NCBI GenBank assembly: GCA_004293645.1
Contig: REAB01000070.1
Coordinates: 1-61,043 of the forward strand
Length of the DNA stretch: 61,043 nucleotides
DNA from: Cytophagia bacterium
GTDB lineage: Bacteria; Bacteroidota; Bacteroidia; Cytophagales; Spirosomataceae
Direction: 5' to 3'
Translations under genes and position numbers: made by a program
Notes under the pieces: generated by a model
Database searches by the model: none
What the model was told of the DNA's origin: nothing
The model's input: the letters and a program-made list of their open reading frames with translations, nothing else
Part shown: piece after piece, positions 1 to 8,628 of the stretch
How positions within the stretch are numbered: the stretch's first letter is position 1
How the letters are laid out: each line of letters starts with the position of its first letter

Positions 1-1
1 C

Positions 2-79
2 AATGATGATTGGATACTTGAACCAATCATCAAAGAGCAGCAAAAACTACTGCAAAGTATTGGATTATCTATTCCGTAA
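2..79 (+). CDS. C-terminal end of an upstream gene (partial)
   Basis: An open frame enters from the left edge and stops at 77-79, giving 25 residues ending QSIGLSIP. The stretch is hydrophilic and helical in look (EPIIKEQQKLLQSIG). No family can be named from so short a piece. It is called coding because the frame is open to the edge and is followed by an AT-rich, promoter-like intergenic region. A chance open frame cannot be excluded. Confidence 0.4.
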   Translation, partial: NDDWILEPIIKEQQKLLQSIGLSIP

Positions 80-273
80 AAATAAAGTTACAGGTTAAAG
101 CTACGCTACTTTTTTAACTGATTTTTGTCAAAATCACTCGTTTTTAAATTTTCTCCAAACGATAAAAGGTTAGCAACAATCTTATTCAAATAATGTTTTG
201 TTTTATTTCAAGAATTTTGATTTTTTTAACAATAATTTGTTCGTTTGTGTAGTTCGTGCGTTTGTAATAATGC

Positions 274-281
274 TATATTTG
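274..281 (+). promoter_or_regulatory. Bacteroidota -7 promoter element upstream of the dab genes
   Basis: TATATTTG matches the TAnnTTTG -7 consensus and lies 18 bases before the ATG at 300, in a 220-base AT-rich gap. TTTG at 244-247 could be the -33 element, but the spacing (26) is longer than the usual 19-21, so only the -7 part is convincing. It would drive the small exported protein and probably dabA-dabB. Confidence 0.4.
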
Positions 282-299
282 GCAACTTAGATACTTAGA

Positions 300-647
300 A
301 TGAAACACTTGAAAAGTTGTCTGCTTCTGTTGTTGGTTTTTGTGCTGGCGCACAAAAGCTACTGCATTGGTGCGGACAACGGCAGTGTTTCGGCTACTCA
401 AAAAGTAAAATCCCACCAAAAAGCGGCGTTCGTTTCGCAGTTTGTAGCCTCAGAAACCGACGAAAACTGGTTTTCAGACGAATGCGAAGACGATAAATTT
501 GAAGACGAAACCGACGAGTTGTCTCCCCGCACGGCATCGCTTGCTTTTTTCTTGGTTTCAAAACAGTGTTTTGCAACCATTGACACCCCTCCCCAGTACA
601 CTACAAAGCTATTTTTGCTTTACTGCTCTCTCAAATTAGATTGTTAA
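300..647 (+). CDS. Small exported acidic protein of unknown function
   Basis: This 115-residue protein begins MKHLKSCLLLLLVFVLAHKS, a clear Sec signal peptide. An acidic middle follows (DECEDDKFEDETDEL), then a C-terminal part with several cysteines. I do not recognise a family. It lies just downstream of a -7 promoter element and 81 bases upstream of dabA on the same strand, so it may be the first gene of the carbon-uptake transcript. The acidic patch could bind metal or cations, but that is only a guess from composition. The ATG at 300 is chosen because the signal peptide starts there. Confidence 0.6.
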   Translation: MKHLKSCLLLLLVFVLAHKSYCIGADNGSVSATQKVKSHQKAAFVSQFVASETDENWFSDECEDDKFEDETDELSPRTASLAFFLVSKQCFATIDTPPQYTTKLFLLYCSLKLDC

Positions 648-728
648 GCCACTCGGAACTATTTGCTTTTCTTCGCCCAATACGGTGAAGTATATTCCTT
701 GTTTTTGACTATTTAAAATTGATAGCTC

Positions 729-3230
729 ATGCGCGCACAAACCGCTCGCTTCGATGAACACTCGGTGCTTCACGAACTCAAACATTATTTGCCTGCACAG
801 GCTCCGCTCAAAGATTTTATTCACCACAATACGCTCCACGCCTTTCAGAGCCAACAATTTGACGACGGCCTACGAAGCGCGTCCGAAATATTTGGCTACA
901 AAGTGTCGTTGTCTTTGGCCGAATTTCGAGGACTCTACACTGCGGGGCGCATTTCCGCTCCTGTTCTCGAGCGCATCATCACAACCCAAAAAGGGGCTAA
1001 AAATCAATTGGCTTGGCGTAACAAAGTGGTTTTTGAACAATACGACACCTCCAATACGCCCCGCATTGGCACGCTGAGGTCGCACTGGAAAACCCAGTAC
1101 AAAATTGATTTGGACTCGCTGGTACACCCCATTTTGTTCCGTATTTTGTGCAGCTACCTCGACCAGGGTATTTCAATCTGGCGTTTCCCAGTGGGCAAAA
1201 CGGGCTTTTTGGCGGCCATCAAAGAAATGGAAAGCCACAGTTTTGTGAGTTATTTTCGGACCAAACGTGCCAAAAATTTACTACTCAACACCGACTGCAA
1301 CCTAACCGACCTGCTGGAACTGTTGGTGGGCGATGCCGCCTTATTTGAACATTATCTTTTTGACCAGCAGTTTGCCCACCAAGGCTGGTCGGGCATGGTG
1401 TCGGCCATTGAAGACCAACCTCAAACGCTTTTAGACCGCCGCGAAGTAACCTTGCGCGACTTGATTGCCTTTGAACTGCTGCTCGAAATAGACGCGCTTG
1501 ATTACCAATTTGACCAAAATTGGCTGGCGTTGAGCAACGTTGTAAAAATACCGCCCGCACCGCTATTTGCCGACGTACCCGCCACCGAGCTGCACCAAGT
1601 GATGGCCATTTGGCAGCAAGCCTTCGAGTGGAGTTATTACGACCAAGTGCTGGCGGGGATTCAGCAAGAAACCAATTTTCCAGCGCGGGCGGCGGGCAAG
1701 CCGTCGTTTCAAGCTATGTTTTGCATTGACGACCGCGAGTGTTCGCTGAGGCGGTATTTAGAAAAAAATGATGTCCACTGCGAAACTTTTGGCACAGCTG
1801 GTTTCTTTGGCGTTGAGTTTTTTTACCAACCCGAAGGCGGCAAGTTTTACACCAAAGTTTGCCCCGCGCCCGTTACGCCCAAGTTTCTCATCAAAGAAAG
1901 TGACGGCAGCAACAAAGACAAACTCAAAAAAGACCTGTATTTCAACAAAAACGCGCACTCGTTTTACGGCGGTTGGCTCATTGCCCAAACGCTCGGTTTT
2001 TGGGCAGCGTTTCGGTTGTTTTTGAATATTTTTCGGCCTTCGATGAGTCCTGCCACTGCGTCGTCGTTTAAGCACATGGATAAGTTCTCTAAGCTCACCA
2101 TCGAAAACCACAACCACGAACACGAAAATGAATTGCAAGTGGGTTTTCAAGTTGAAGAAATGGCCAACCGCGTGGAAGGACTCCTAAAAAGCATTGGTTT
2201 GGTAAGTGATTTTGCGCCCATCGTTTACGTCATTGGCCACGGGGCGAGTAGCGTAAACAACCCCCACTACGCTGCTTACGACTGCGGTGCGTGTTCGGGG
2301 CGGGCGGGGTCGGTCAATTCGCGGGTTATATCGTACATGGCCAATCACCCCAAAGTGCGCCAAATATTGGTAGAACGGGGCATCGTCATTCCATTTGAAA
2401 CCCAGTTTGTGGGCGGTCTGCACGACACCACGCGCGACGAAGTGGCTTTTTACGACGAAAGCGCGTTGTGGCCCCAAAACCAACAACGCCACCAAGCCAA
2501 CCACTTGGTATTTGACAAAGCCCTCGACCTGAACGCCAAAGAACGCTCGCGGCGATTTGAATCTATTGATACTTCGCTGAGTGCGGCGCAGATTCACGAG
2601 AAGGTGCGGGTGCGGTCGGTGTCGCTTTTTGAGCCGCGCCCCGAACTCAACCACGCCACCAACGCGCTGTGCATTGTAGGGCGGCGGGGGCTTTCAAAGG
2701 GCGTATTTTTGGACCGACGGTCGTTTTTGAACTCTTACAATTACCAAATAGACCTCGACGGCAAGTACCTTTTGAATATCCTGAAAGCGGTAGCGCCCGT
2801 GTGCGGGGGTATCAATTTGGAGTATTTTTTCTCGCGGGTGGACAATCAAAAACTGGGCGCGGGTACTAAACTGCCACACAACGTGATGGGGCTTTTTGGG
2901 GTGGCCAACGGCATAGACGGCGACCTACGCCCAGGCTTACCGAGCCAAATGGTGGAAGTGCACGACCCCGTGCGGTTGCTGGTTATTGTGGAGCATTTTG
3001 ACGATGTGGTGCTGACGACGATTCAGAAATCGCCCGAAACGTACGAGTGGTTTATCAACGAATGGGTACGTTTGGTGGCGGTTCACCCCCAAACCAAGGC
3101 CTTGTCGGTGTTTGAGAACGGGCATTTTGTGGCCTACACGCCCACGCCCCAGCACCTCAACACCATCAAAGACATTGAGCCGCTGTTGACATCTACCCAA
3201 GAAAACTTCCCCGTTTATCTTCTTTCTTAA
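729..3230 (+). CDS. dabA: DabA, inorganic carbon pump subunit (DUF2309)
   Basis: DabA is the cytoplasmic, carbonic-anhydrase-like subunit of the DAB inorganic carbon accumulation complex. It is thought to hydrate CO2 vectorially, using the ion gradient carried by DabB. The product is 833 residues, normal for the family. The predicted zinc site is visible: C332 and D334 in FCIDDREC, H504 in VIGHGAS and C519 in YDCGACSG. The spacings (Cys-x-Asp, about 170 residues to His, then 15 to Cys) match those described for the proteobacterial enzyme. A probable DabB gene starts 14 bases after its stop. The family is known from autotrophs and from heterotrophs; nothing else here suggests autotrophy, so a role in supplying bicarbonate for carboxylation is inferred. 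Confidence 0.95.
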   Translation: MRAQTARFDEHSVLHELKHYLPAQAPLKDFIHHNTLHAFQSQQFDDGLRSASEIFGYKVSLSLAEFRGLYTAGRISAPVLERIITTQKGAKNQLAWRNKVVFEQYDTSNTPRIGTLRSHWKTQYKIDLDSLVHPILFRILCSYLDQGISIWRFPVGKTGFLAAIKEMESHSFVSYFRTKRAKNLLLNTDCNLTDLLELLVGDAALFEHYLFDQQFAHQGWSGMVSAIEDQPQTLLDRREVTLRDLIAFELLLEIDALDYQFDQNWLALSNVVKIPPAPLFADVPATELHQVMAIWQQAFEWSYYDQVLAGIQQETNFPARAAGKPSFQAMFCIDDRECSLRRYLEKNDVHCETFGTAGFFGVEFFYQPEGGKFYTKVCPAPVTPKFLIKESDGSNKDKLKKDLYFNKNAHSFYGGWLIAQTLGFWAAFRLFLNIFRPSMSPATASSFKHMDKFSKLTIENHNHEHENELQVGFQVEEMANRVEGLLKSIGLVSDFAPIVYVIGHGASSVNNPHYAAYDCGACSGRAGSVNSRVISYMANHPKVRQILVERGIVIPFETQFVGGLHDTTRDEVAFYDESALWPQNQQRHQANHLVFDKALDLNAKERSRRFESIDTSLSAAQIHEKVRVRSVSLFEPRPELNHATNALCIVGRRGLSKGVFLDRRSFLNSYNYQIDLDGKYLLNILKAVAPVCGGINLEYFFSRVDNQKLGAGTKLPHNVMGLFGVANGIDGDLRPGLPSQMVEVHDPVRLLVIVEHFDDVVLTTIQKSPETYEWFINEWVRLVAVHPQTKALSVFENGHFVAYTPTPQHLNTIKDIEPLLTSTQENFPVYLLS

Positions 3231-3244
3231 ACCACCACGCTGTT

Positions 3245-5113
3245 ATGACAACGATGCTTCATTTTTTGGTATTGATGCCCATTTTGGGCTTTCTGCTCAG
3301 TTTGCTGCTCCCCGACAAAAAAGAAACGCTCATTTCTTGGACGGCTTTTTTGTCGGTGGGCGTTCATTTGCTGGCTTTTTTGGCGTTTGTGGTCTATTGG
3401 CTTTGGCACGGACATTTGGCCATCAACCTCAAAGATATTGTGCTTTTTGAGGCCAACGATTATTCTTTTTTTATTGATTTTTACTTTGATGGCATCACGG
3501 CGGTTTATCTGTTTGTGGGGGCGTTGCTTACGTTTTTGGTTACGGTTTATAGCCGCTATTACCTCCACCGCGAGCCTGGCTACAAGCGATTTTTCAATAC
3601 CATCTTGTTGTTTTACGTGGGTTACAACATTACCATCATGTCGGGCAACCTCGAAACGTTGTTTGTGGGTTGGGAAATTTTGGGCATCTCATCGTTTTTG
3701 CTCATTGCTTTCTACCGCGACCGCTATTTGCCCGTCAAAAACGCCGTCAAGGTTTTTTCGATTTACCGCATTGGCGATATTGGTTTGATTTTGGCCATGT
3801 GGATGAGCCACCATTTGTTTCACGAAAACATCACGTTTGCCAAACTGACCAACTACGAACTGGTACACGAGCATTTGCAAAATCACAGCGCCATCGGTAT
3901 TTTTATTTCGTTGATGATTTTGCTGGCGGCCTCGGCCAAATCAGCGCAATTGCCGTTTTCGAGCTGGCTGCCCCGCGCCATGGAAGGCCCCACGCCGTCG
4001 AGTGCCATTTTTTACGGGTCGTTGTCGGTGCACGTGGGCGTTTTTATTTTGCTCAGAACCCGCCCGTTTTGGGAGCAACAAACCTCCGTCCGAATCTTGA
4101 TTGGAACGCTGGGGTTGGTTACGGCCATCATCACAACGGGTATTGCGCGGGTGCAGTCGTCGGTGAAGAGCCAAATTGCGTATGCGTCTATTGCCCAAAT
4201 TGGCCTTATTTTTATGGAAGTGGCGGCGGGTTGGGAAAAATTGGCCTTGTTTCACTTTGCGGGCAACGCTTTTTTGAGAACCTACCAACTGTTGGTTTCA
4301 CCGTCGGTGGTGAGCTACTTGATTCGGGAACAGTTCTACAATTTTGCGCCCAAGGTGCAATCTATTGAAGTGCATTTTTCTAAAAAAATAGGGTACACAC
4401 TTTATATGTTGAGCATCAAAGAGTGGAACTTAGACGCGGCCATGTATCAATTTTTGTGGAATCCCGTGAAACGACTCGCCCGTTTGCTTGATTTTATGAC
4501 CATTCAAAAGTTGAGTCTGTTTTTCGTAATGATTTATTTGTTAGGTGTTTACGCGCTCTACAACGAAGAGCAAATTCCTGCCGCTGTTCATGCTTACTTG
4601 CCCGTGGCGTTTGCTTTTATTGGGTTACTCATGGTGCTAAAATCGTTTACGGAGCGCAAAAGTGTAAGCATGAGCTGGCTGCTGGTTATTTTGAACCACC
4701 TCTGGATTGCCCTCGCTATTTCGTTCAATGAGCATTTCAAAAACGACCAAACCATTTTATATTTGAGCGGCATTGGCGTGGCGGGCGTATTGGGTTTTGC
4801 GATGTTGCAACGATTGAAAAACCTCGAAGGCACGCTGGACTTGGACCGTTTTCACGGACATTCGTTTGAGCATCCAAAAATTGCGCTGCTGTTTTTGCTG
4901 GCTTGTTTGGGGCTGTCGGGGTTTCCCATCACGCCCACGTTTATTGGTGAAGATTTGATATTTAGCCACATTCACGAAAACCAATTTGTGCTGGCCTTTT
5001 TTGTTTCGCTCAGCCTAATCCTCGACGGTCTGGCCATCATGCGGATTTATGCGCGGGTATTTTTGGGGCCACACGTCAAAACGTACCACGAAACGGCCTA
5101 TCGGTCGTCGTAG
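3245..5113 (+). CDS. dabB: DabB, NuoL-like membrane subunit of the inorganic carbon pump
   Basis: This 622-residue, highly hydrophobic protein is of the NuoL/MrpA antiporter family (proton-conducting membrane transporter). It holds many membrane segments and the family core around residues 100-330, including YVGYNITIMSGN, WEILGISSFLLIAFYRDR and AKSAQLPFSSWLPRAMEGPT. The last is the typical lysine-containing loop of the ion-translocating subunits. It starts 14 bases after dabA, so the two are translated from one message. In the DAB complex this subunit passes cations down their gradient to drive CO2 hydration by DabA. A pairing with complex I is unlikely because no other nuo or mrp gene is nearby. 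Confidence 0.93.
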   Translation: MTTMLHFLVLMPILGFLLSLLLPDKKETLISWTAFLSVGVHLLAFLAFVVYWLWHGHLAINLKDIVLFEANDYSFFIDFYFDGITAVYLFVGALLTFLVTVYSRYYLHREPGYKRFFNTILLFYVGYNITIMSGNLETLFVGWEILGISSFLLIAFYRDRYLPVKNAVKVFSIYRIGDIGLILAMWMSHHLFHENITFAKLTNYELVHEHLQNHSAIGIFISLMILLAASAKSAQLPFSSWLPRAMEGPTPSSAIFYGSLSVHVGVFILLRTRPFWEQQTSVRILIGTLGLVTAIITTGIARVQSSVKSQIAYASIAQIGLIFMEVAAGWEKLALFHFAGNAFLRTYQLLVSPSVVSYLIREQFYNFAPKVQSIEVHFSKKIGYTLYMLSIKEWNLDAAMYQFLWNPVKRLARLLDFMTIQKLSLFFVMIYLLGVYALYNEEQIPAAVHAYLPVAFAFIGLLMVLKSFTERKSVSMSWLLVILNHLWIALAISFNEHFKNDQTILYLSGIGVAGVLGFAMLQRLKNLEGTLDLDRFHGHSFEHPKIALLFLLACLGLSGFPITPTFIGEDLIFSHIHENQFVLAFFVSLSLILDGLAIMRIYARVFLGPHVKTYHETAYRSS

Positions 5114-5167
5114 TTCACACTTTTTAAACGCTTCAGATTTTGTATATCCCTAATTTTTCATTTGTAA

Positions 5168-5230
5168 AAGCCCCCTAACCCCCGACGGGGGAACTAAAAC
5201 AAAAACTCCCCCATCGGGGGTGGGGGGCTT
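5168..5230. repeat. GC-rich hairpin repeat between dabB and sulP
   Basis: Outer arms AAGCCCCC and GGGGGGCTT enclose two inner C-tract/G-tract hairpins (CCCCCGACGGGGG and CCCCCATCGGGGG), all within 63 bases. It ends only six bases before the ATG at 5237. It could act as a terminator or attenuator between dabB and the transporter. A closely related copy sits inside carB at about 14896-14970, so this is a dispersed element and not merely a terminator. Confidence 0.8.
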
Positions 5231-5236
5231 CTTCTT

Positions 5237-6841
5237 ATGAACACAAACAAAAAAATAACTTTGCCGCTCGATGGGCTGGCTGGTTTAAAGCAAAATTGGA
5301 GTGCCGATGTACTTTCGGGCTTCATGGTGTCGTTGTTGGCGTTGCCGCTCAGTTTGGGCATTGCCAAGGCTTCCGATTTTCCAAACCCCATGTACGGCGT
5401 GCTAACGGCCATCATTGGCGGTATGGTGGTCAGTATTATGGCGGGTTCAAAGATCACCATCAAAGGCCCCGCTGCTGGCCTCATTGTTATTATTGCGGGG
5501 GCGGTGTCGGAGTTTGGTGGGGGCGAAACTGGCTGGCACATGGCACTGGGAGCCATTGTGGCAGCAGCGGTGGTTCAAGTACTTTTTGGGGTTTTAAAAC
5601 TCGGCAAACTCGGCGACATTTTCCCACTTTCGGCGGTACACGGGATGTTGGCGGCCATTGGTTTGATTATTATTTCCAAACAACTGCACATTTTATTGGG
5701 CGTGAACCCATTGGGCGAAAACGGCAAACCGCTCGTTGAACCCATCGAACTCATTGAGGCATTGCCGCACACGTTTGCTACCATCGCCGACCGAATGCCG
5801 ATTGTCATCACGGGTTTGGTGTGTTTGGCGGTGGTTTTTGGCACACCGCTGTTGCCCATCAAAGCCCTCAAAAAAATACCCGTGCCCATGATTGTGCTAC
5901 TGGTGGCCATTCCGCTGGCCATGTATTTGGGCTTAAAGGATATGAAGGGTGGATTGGTAAAATTTGACAAACCTTTTACCCAAATTATTGGCCTGAATGT
6001 CAGTTTTGATGGCATTGGCCAGATGGGAACATTCATTAAATACGTGATTTTGTTTGCGCTTATTGGTAGTTTAGAATCGTTGCTCACCGTAAAAGCCATC
6101 GACGGCCTCGACCCGTTTCGGCGCAAATCGAACGCCAACAAAGACCTCATTGCCGTTGGGGCTGGCAATGTTCTGGCGGGTATATTGGGCGGGTTGCCCA
6201 TGATTTCGGAAGTGGCGCGGAGTTCGGCCAACGTAAACAACGGGGCTAAAACCCGCTGGGCTAATTTTTTTCATGGTGTGTTTTTGTTGATATTCATGCT
6301 GTTTCTTACGCCAGTCATTCAGCTGATTCCCAACGCTGCCCTGGCGGCCATGCTCATCGGAGTAGGTTTTAAATTGGCGCATCCCAAAGAATTTTTGCAC
6401 ACGTGGCACATCGGCAAGGAGCAGTTTGTCATTTTTGTAACCACCATTGTTTTCACGCTCGGAGTAGATTTGCTGGTGGGCGTTGGCGCAGGTATTTTGG
6501 TGAAAATAATCATGTACTTGGCCAGCGGCGTTGCTTTCAAAGATATGTTCAAAGCACCCGTTAAAGTAATAAACCAAGAGGGCGATTATTTCGTGGACAT
6601 CGAAAAATCAGCGGTTTTTACCAACTGGTTGGGTATCAAAAAAGAGTTGGAAGCACTGCCCAGCGGCTCGAACGTACACGTTAATTTGGCCAAAACGCAC
6701 CTCATTGACCACTCCACCATGGAAAATCTACACCATTTTAAGCAAGATTATGAAGAAAATGGCGGCCAGTTTTCTATTGCGGGTTTGGACAACCACGCCT
6801 CATTTTCAGACCACAAACTGGCCGCCCGAAAGAAAAAATAA
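5237..6841 (+). CDS. SulP family inorganic anion transporter with STAS domain
   Basis: This 534-residue SLC26/SulP permease has a SulP core at residues 15-400, with ADVLSGFMVSLLALPLSLGIA near the N-terminus and KITIKGPAAGLIVII in the third helix region. A cytoplasmic STAS domain occupies about 425-534 (VNLAKTHLIDHSTMENLHHF). Family members carry sulfate, bicarbonate or other anions, and the substrate cannot be read from the sequence. Its position 123 bases after dabB suggests bicarbonate uptake, which is inference. The hairpin repeat at 5168-5230 separates it from dabB, so it may be transcribed or terminated independently. No fused carbonic anhydrase domain is present. Confidence 0.92.
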   Translation: MNTNKKITLPLDGLAGLKQNWSADVLSGFMVSLLALPLSLGIAKASDFPNPMYGVLTAIIGGMVVSIMAGSKITIKGPAAGLIVIIAGAVSEFGGGETGWHMALGAIVAAAVVQVLFGVLKLGKLGDIFPLSAVHGMLAAIGLIIISKQLHILLGVNPLGENGKPLVEPIELIEALPHTFATIADRMPIVITGLVCLAVVFGTPLLPIKALKKIPVPMIVLLVAIPLAMYLGLKDMKGGLVKFDKPFTQIIGLNVSFDGIGQMGTFIKYVILFALIGSLESLLTVKAIDGLDPFRRKSNANKDLIAVGAGNVLAGILGGLPMISEVARSSANVNNGAKTRWANFFHGVFLLIFMLFLTPVIQLIPNAALAAMLIGVGFKLAHPKEFLHTWHIGKEQFVIFVTTIVFTLGVDLLVGVGAGILVKIIMYLASGVAFKDMFKAPVKVINQEGDYFVDIEKSAVFTNWLGIKKELEALPSGSNVHVNLAKTHLIDHSTMENLHHFKQDYEENGGQFSIAGLDNHASFSDHKLAARKKK

Positions 6842-7263
6842 GGAGTTGTCTGTGTAACGGCGAGAGACCATAAAACGATTTAAAGGCAAAATAAACATCA
6901 TCGAAGTGCTGCTGGTCTTCGGTGGTGTTTATTTGTTCTTTCGTACCCTCACGGTTGTCGTCAAAAGGTAATTTCTAACGTAGGCTGTACAATTAAACAA
7001 AAAAAGTTCTTGCTACTTTTGTCTTTGTGAAAGAACAAAAAACAAGAACCCGTCCCGAAGAACACTCCAAGAATAAGGGGAATAGTTGGAAAAACAAATC
7101 AAAGGCTCAAAGCCAAGAGCTTAAATTTTTGCGACAGCGAACCAAAGAGTTAGCCCTCAGTCGAGATTTATGGAAAAACAAATATTATCAGAGTCATTCA
7201 TCACGATTGTCTTTGGAGGCTCTCGACGATGGCAAAGCCCGTTATCATCAGTATGAATTATGG

Positions 7264-7279
7264 TCGGACCGCCGATGCG
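7264..7279. repeat. 16-nt micro-insertion, copy 1
   Basis: TCGGACCGCCGATGCG lies between the codon for W79 and GTG ATA TTA. Deleting exactly these 16 bases joins ELW to VILLLV in one frame. The sequence contains a small inverted repeat (TCGG/CCGA). The same 16 bases occur again at 7390-7405. Confidence 0.85.
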
Positions 7280-7389
7280 GTGATATTATTGCTGGTATAG
7301 TTATGGTTCAACGAGTTTACGTTCTTGCCGCCATAACCTGCTAAAAATGGTATTAGTTTTGGGCATAACTACTCGGATTCCGAGCCATA

Positions 7390-7405
7390 TCGGACCGCCG
7401 ATGCG
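7390..7405. repeat. 16-nt micro-insertion, copy 2
   Basis: This is an exact second copy of the 16 bases at 7264-7279. Deleting it turns the sequence after IPSH into SSLRNW, the expected transposase motif, and puts it in frame with the downstream part. Here the flanking bases extend the inner inverted repeat to ATCGG/CCGAT. Confidence 0.85.
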
Positions 7406-8593
7406 GCAGCCTTCGTAATTGGCTTTGTAAGAGTGGGTATTATCGTTTAGAGGGTGGGGTAAAAAGCCCTGTGCCGATGGTAGTTTTTGTCGATGAAAGT
7501 ATTGTGATTGGGGGCCAGAAAGTATTGCTGATTTTAGGGACACCTACTTCAAATATTTGTCCCCAAAAAGGCCTTGTTCACCAAGATATGGTGGTCTTGT
7601 ATGTGGGCTTTGGCAAAGAATGGAGGTCGGAAATAATTGAAGCTAAACTTGGGACAATTGCCAATCAAAACCCCATCAGTTATGTGGTCAGCGACCGAGG
7701 TACTAATTTAGTAAAATGCTTTCAATCAGGTAATTACATAAGTGTTTCAGATATTACCCACGTCTTTGCTAATGAGTTGAAGCGACTCTACGAAAAAGAT
7801 GAAACCTTTGTAGAGTTCACCAAATTAATAGGACAAATTCGGAAAGCATGGTATTTAAGTTCGGAAAAAAGCCAATATATTCCTCCCAAAATGCGGACAA
7901 GATTACGTTTCGCTAATCTATTTCCTTGTGTAGATTGGGCGATGAAAATACTCCAACAGTGGCCGGAACTTGATGAGCCAATCACGGAAAAATTGATGTT
8001 CTTAAAGCAACAGCAAGCCTTTATCCAAACCCTAAACCAGCTACAAAAGATTTTCAAAGATATCTGTGAACTACTCAAAAATCAAGGATTTTCTATGGAG
8101 CAAAAAACAAAAGCCTTAAGCATATTAGCATCAATTCAAGCCGAAGAAAAAACGCAAATATTCAGCAACAAGGTAGTTGTTTATTTGGAAGAATTAAGCC
8201 AAAAAATGCTCCAAACTAAGCAAGAACATATCATCTGTTGCTCTGATATTATCGAAAGCTTTTTTGGCAAATTCAAAGAGAAAGCCAACACTAAGGGGCA
8301 TCAAAAACTAACGGAATTTGTATTTACCATCGCCAATTTTTCTAATAACTTTAACACAGATGAAATCAAACAAGCTCTCGAATTTTCAAAAGTCAAGGAC
8401 TTCAAAGACCTTATAAAAGGCAATAATAAAACCACAAAAAACGAAAGAACTTTTACGGGTTGATTGTACAGCCTACATCTACCATAACAAATTAGTATCA
8501 TTGCAAATAATTACGAGTAAGTGCTTAAAAGGCACTTTTTGAACAATGAGCCTAAAAGGGGAATTTTCTTAGTTGTAAAATCTAACCAAAAAC

Positions 8594-8624
8594 TTTGCCC
8601 AGTGCGGCTTTCGTATTAATTTTG
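8594..8624 (+). promoter_or_regulatory. Near-consensus Bacteroidota promoter of the glycosyltransferase gene
   Basis: TTTG at 8594-8597, 19 bases, then TAATTTTG at 8617-8624: both elements and the spacing match the TTTG-N19-TAnnTTTG consensus. The ATG at 8629 lies only five bases past the -7 element, so the message would have almost no 5' untranslated region (leaderless or nearly so). Confidence 0.6.
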
Positions 8625-8628
8625 GAGA

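Larger units (their letters stand above)
7027..8463 (+). pseudogene. IS transposase broken by two identical 16-nt insertions and a frameshift
   Basis: The gene begins at a GTG at 7027 and reads to W79 at 7261-7263. There a 16-base insertion (7264-7279) shifts the frame. Without it the frame reads VILLLV. A second shift of one base near 7298-7301 brings in YGSTSLRSCRHNLLKMV followed by VLGITTRIPSH up to 7388. A second copy of the same 16 bases (7390-7405) then interrupts, and removing it gives IPSHSSLRNWLCKSGYYRL, continuous with the intact 3' part that stops at 8463. The restored protein would be about 467 residues. Likely catalytic acids are D in FVDES, D in VSDRG and E in IIESFFGKFK. The 3' part alone (from 7471) is an open 330-codon frame but lacks the N-terminal region. 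Confidence 0.85.
6980..8476 (+). mobile_element. Decayed insertion sequence with 32-bp terminal inverted repeats
   Basis: The left end begins GTAGGCTGTACAATTAA at 6980. The right end, read on the other strand from 8476, begins GTAGGCTGTACAATCAA. Over 32 bases the two ends agree at 27 positions, including a shared AAAAGTTCTT. The single gene inside is a broken DDE-type transposase. No convincing target-site duplication is seen in the bases just outside the ends. I do not recognise the IS family. The element separates the SulP gene from a glycosyltransferase. Confidence 0.85.

Noticed and set aside
6842..6979. Small plus-strand membrane peptide (KRFKGKINIIEVLLVFGGVY...) between sulP and the IS
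   Set aside because: The frame is short and has no ATG, GTG or TTG at a sensible position before the hydrophobic stretch; it may be a remnant but cannot be supported.
7027..7344. Reading the 105-codon frame as a separate small gene
   Set aside because: After removal of the 16-nt insertion it continues into the transposase; the last 26 codons are out-of-frame translation of transposase sequence.
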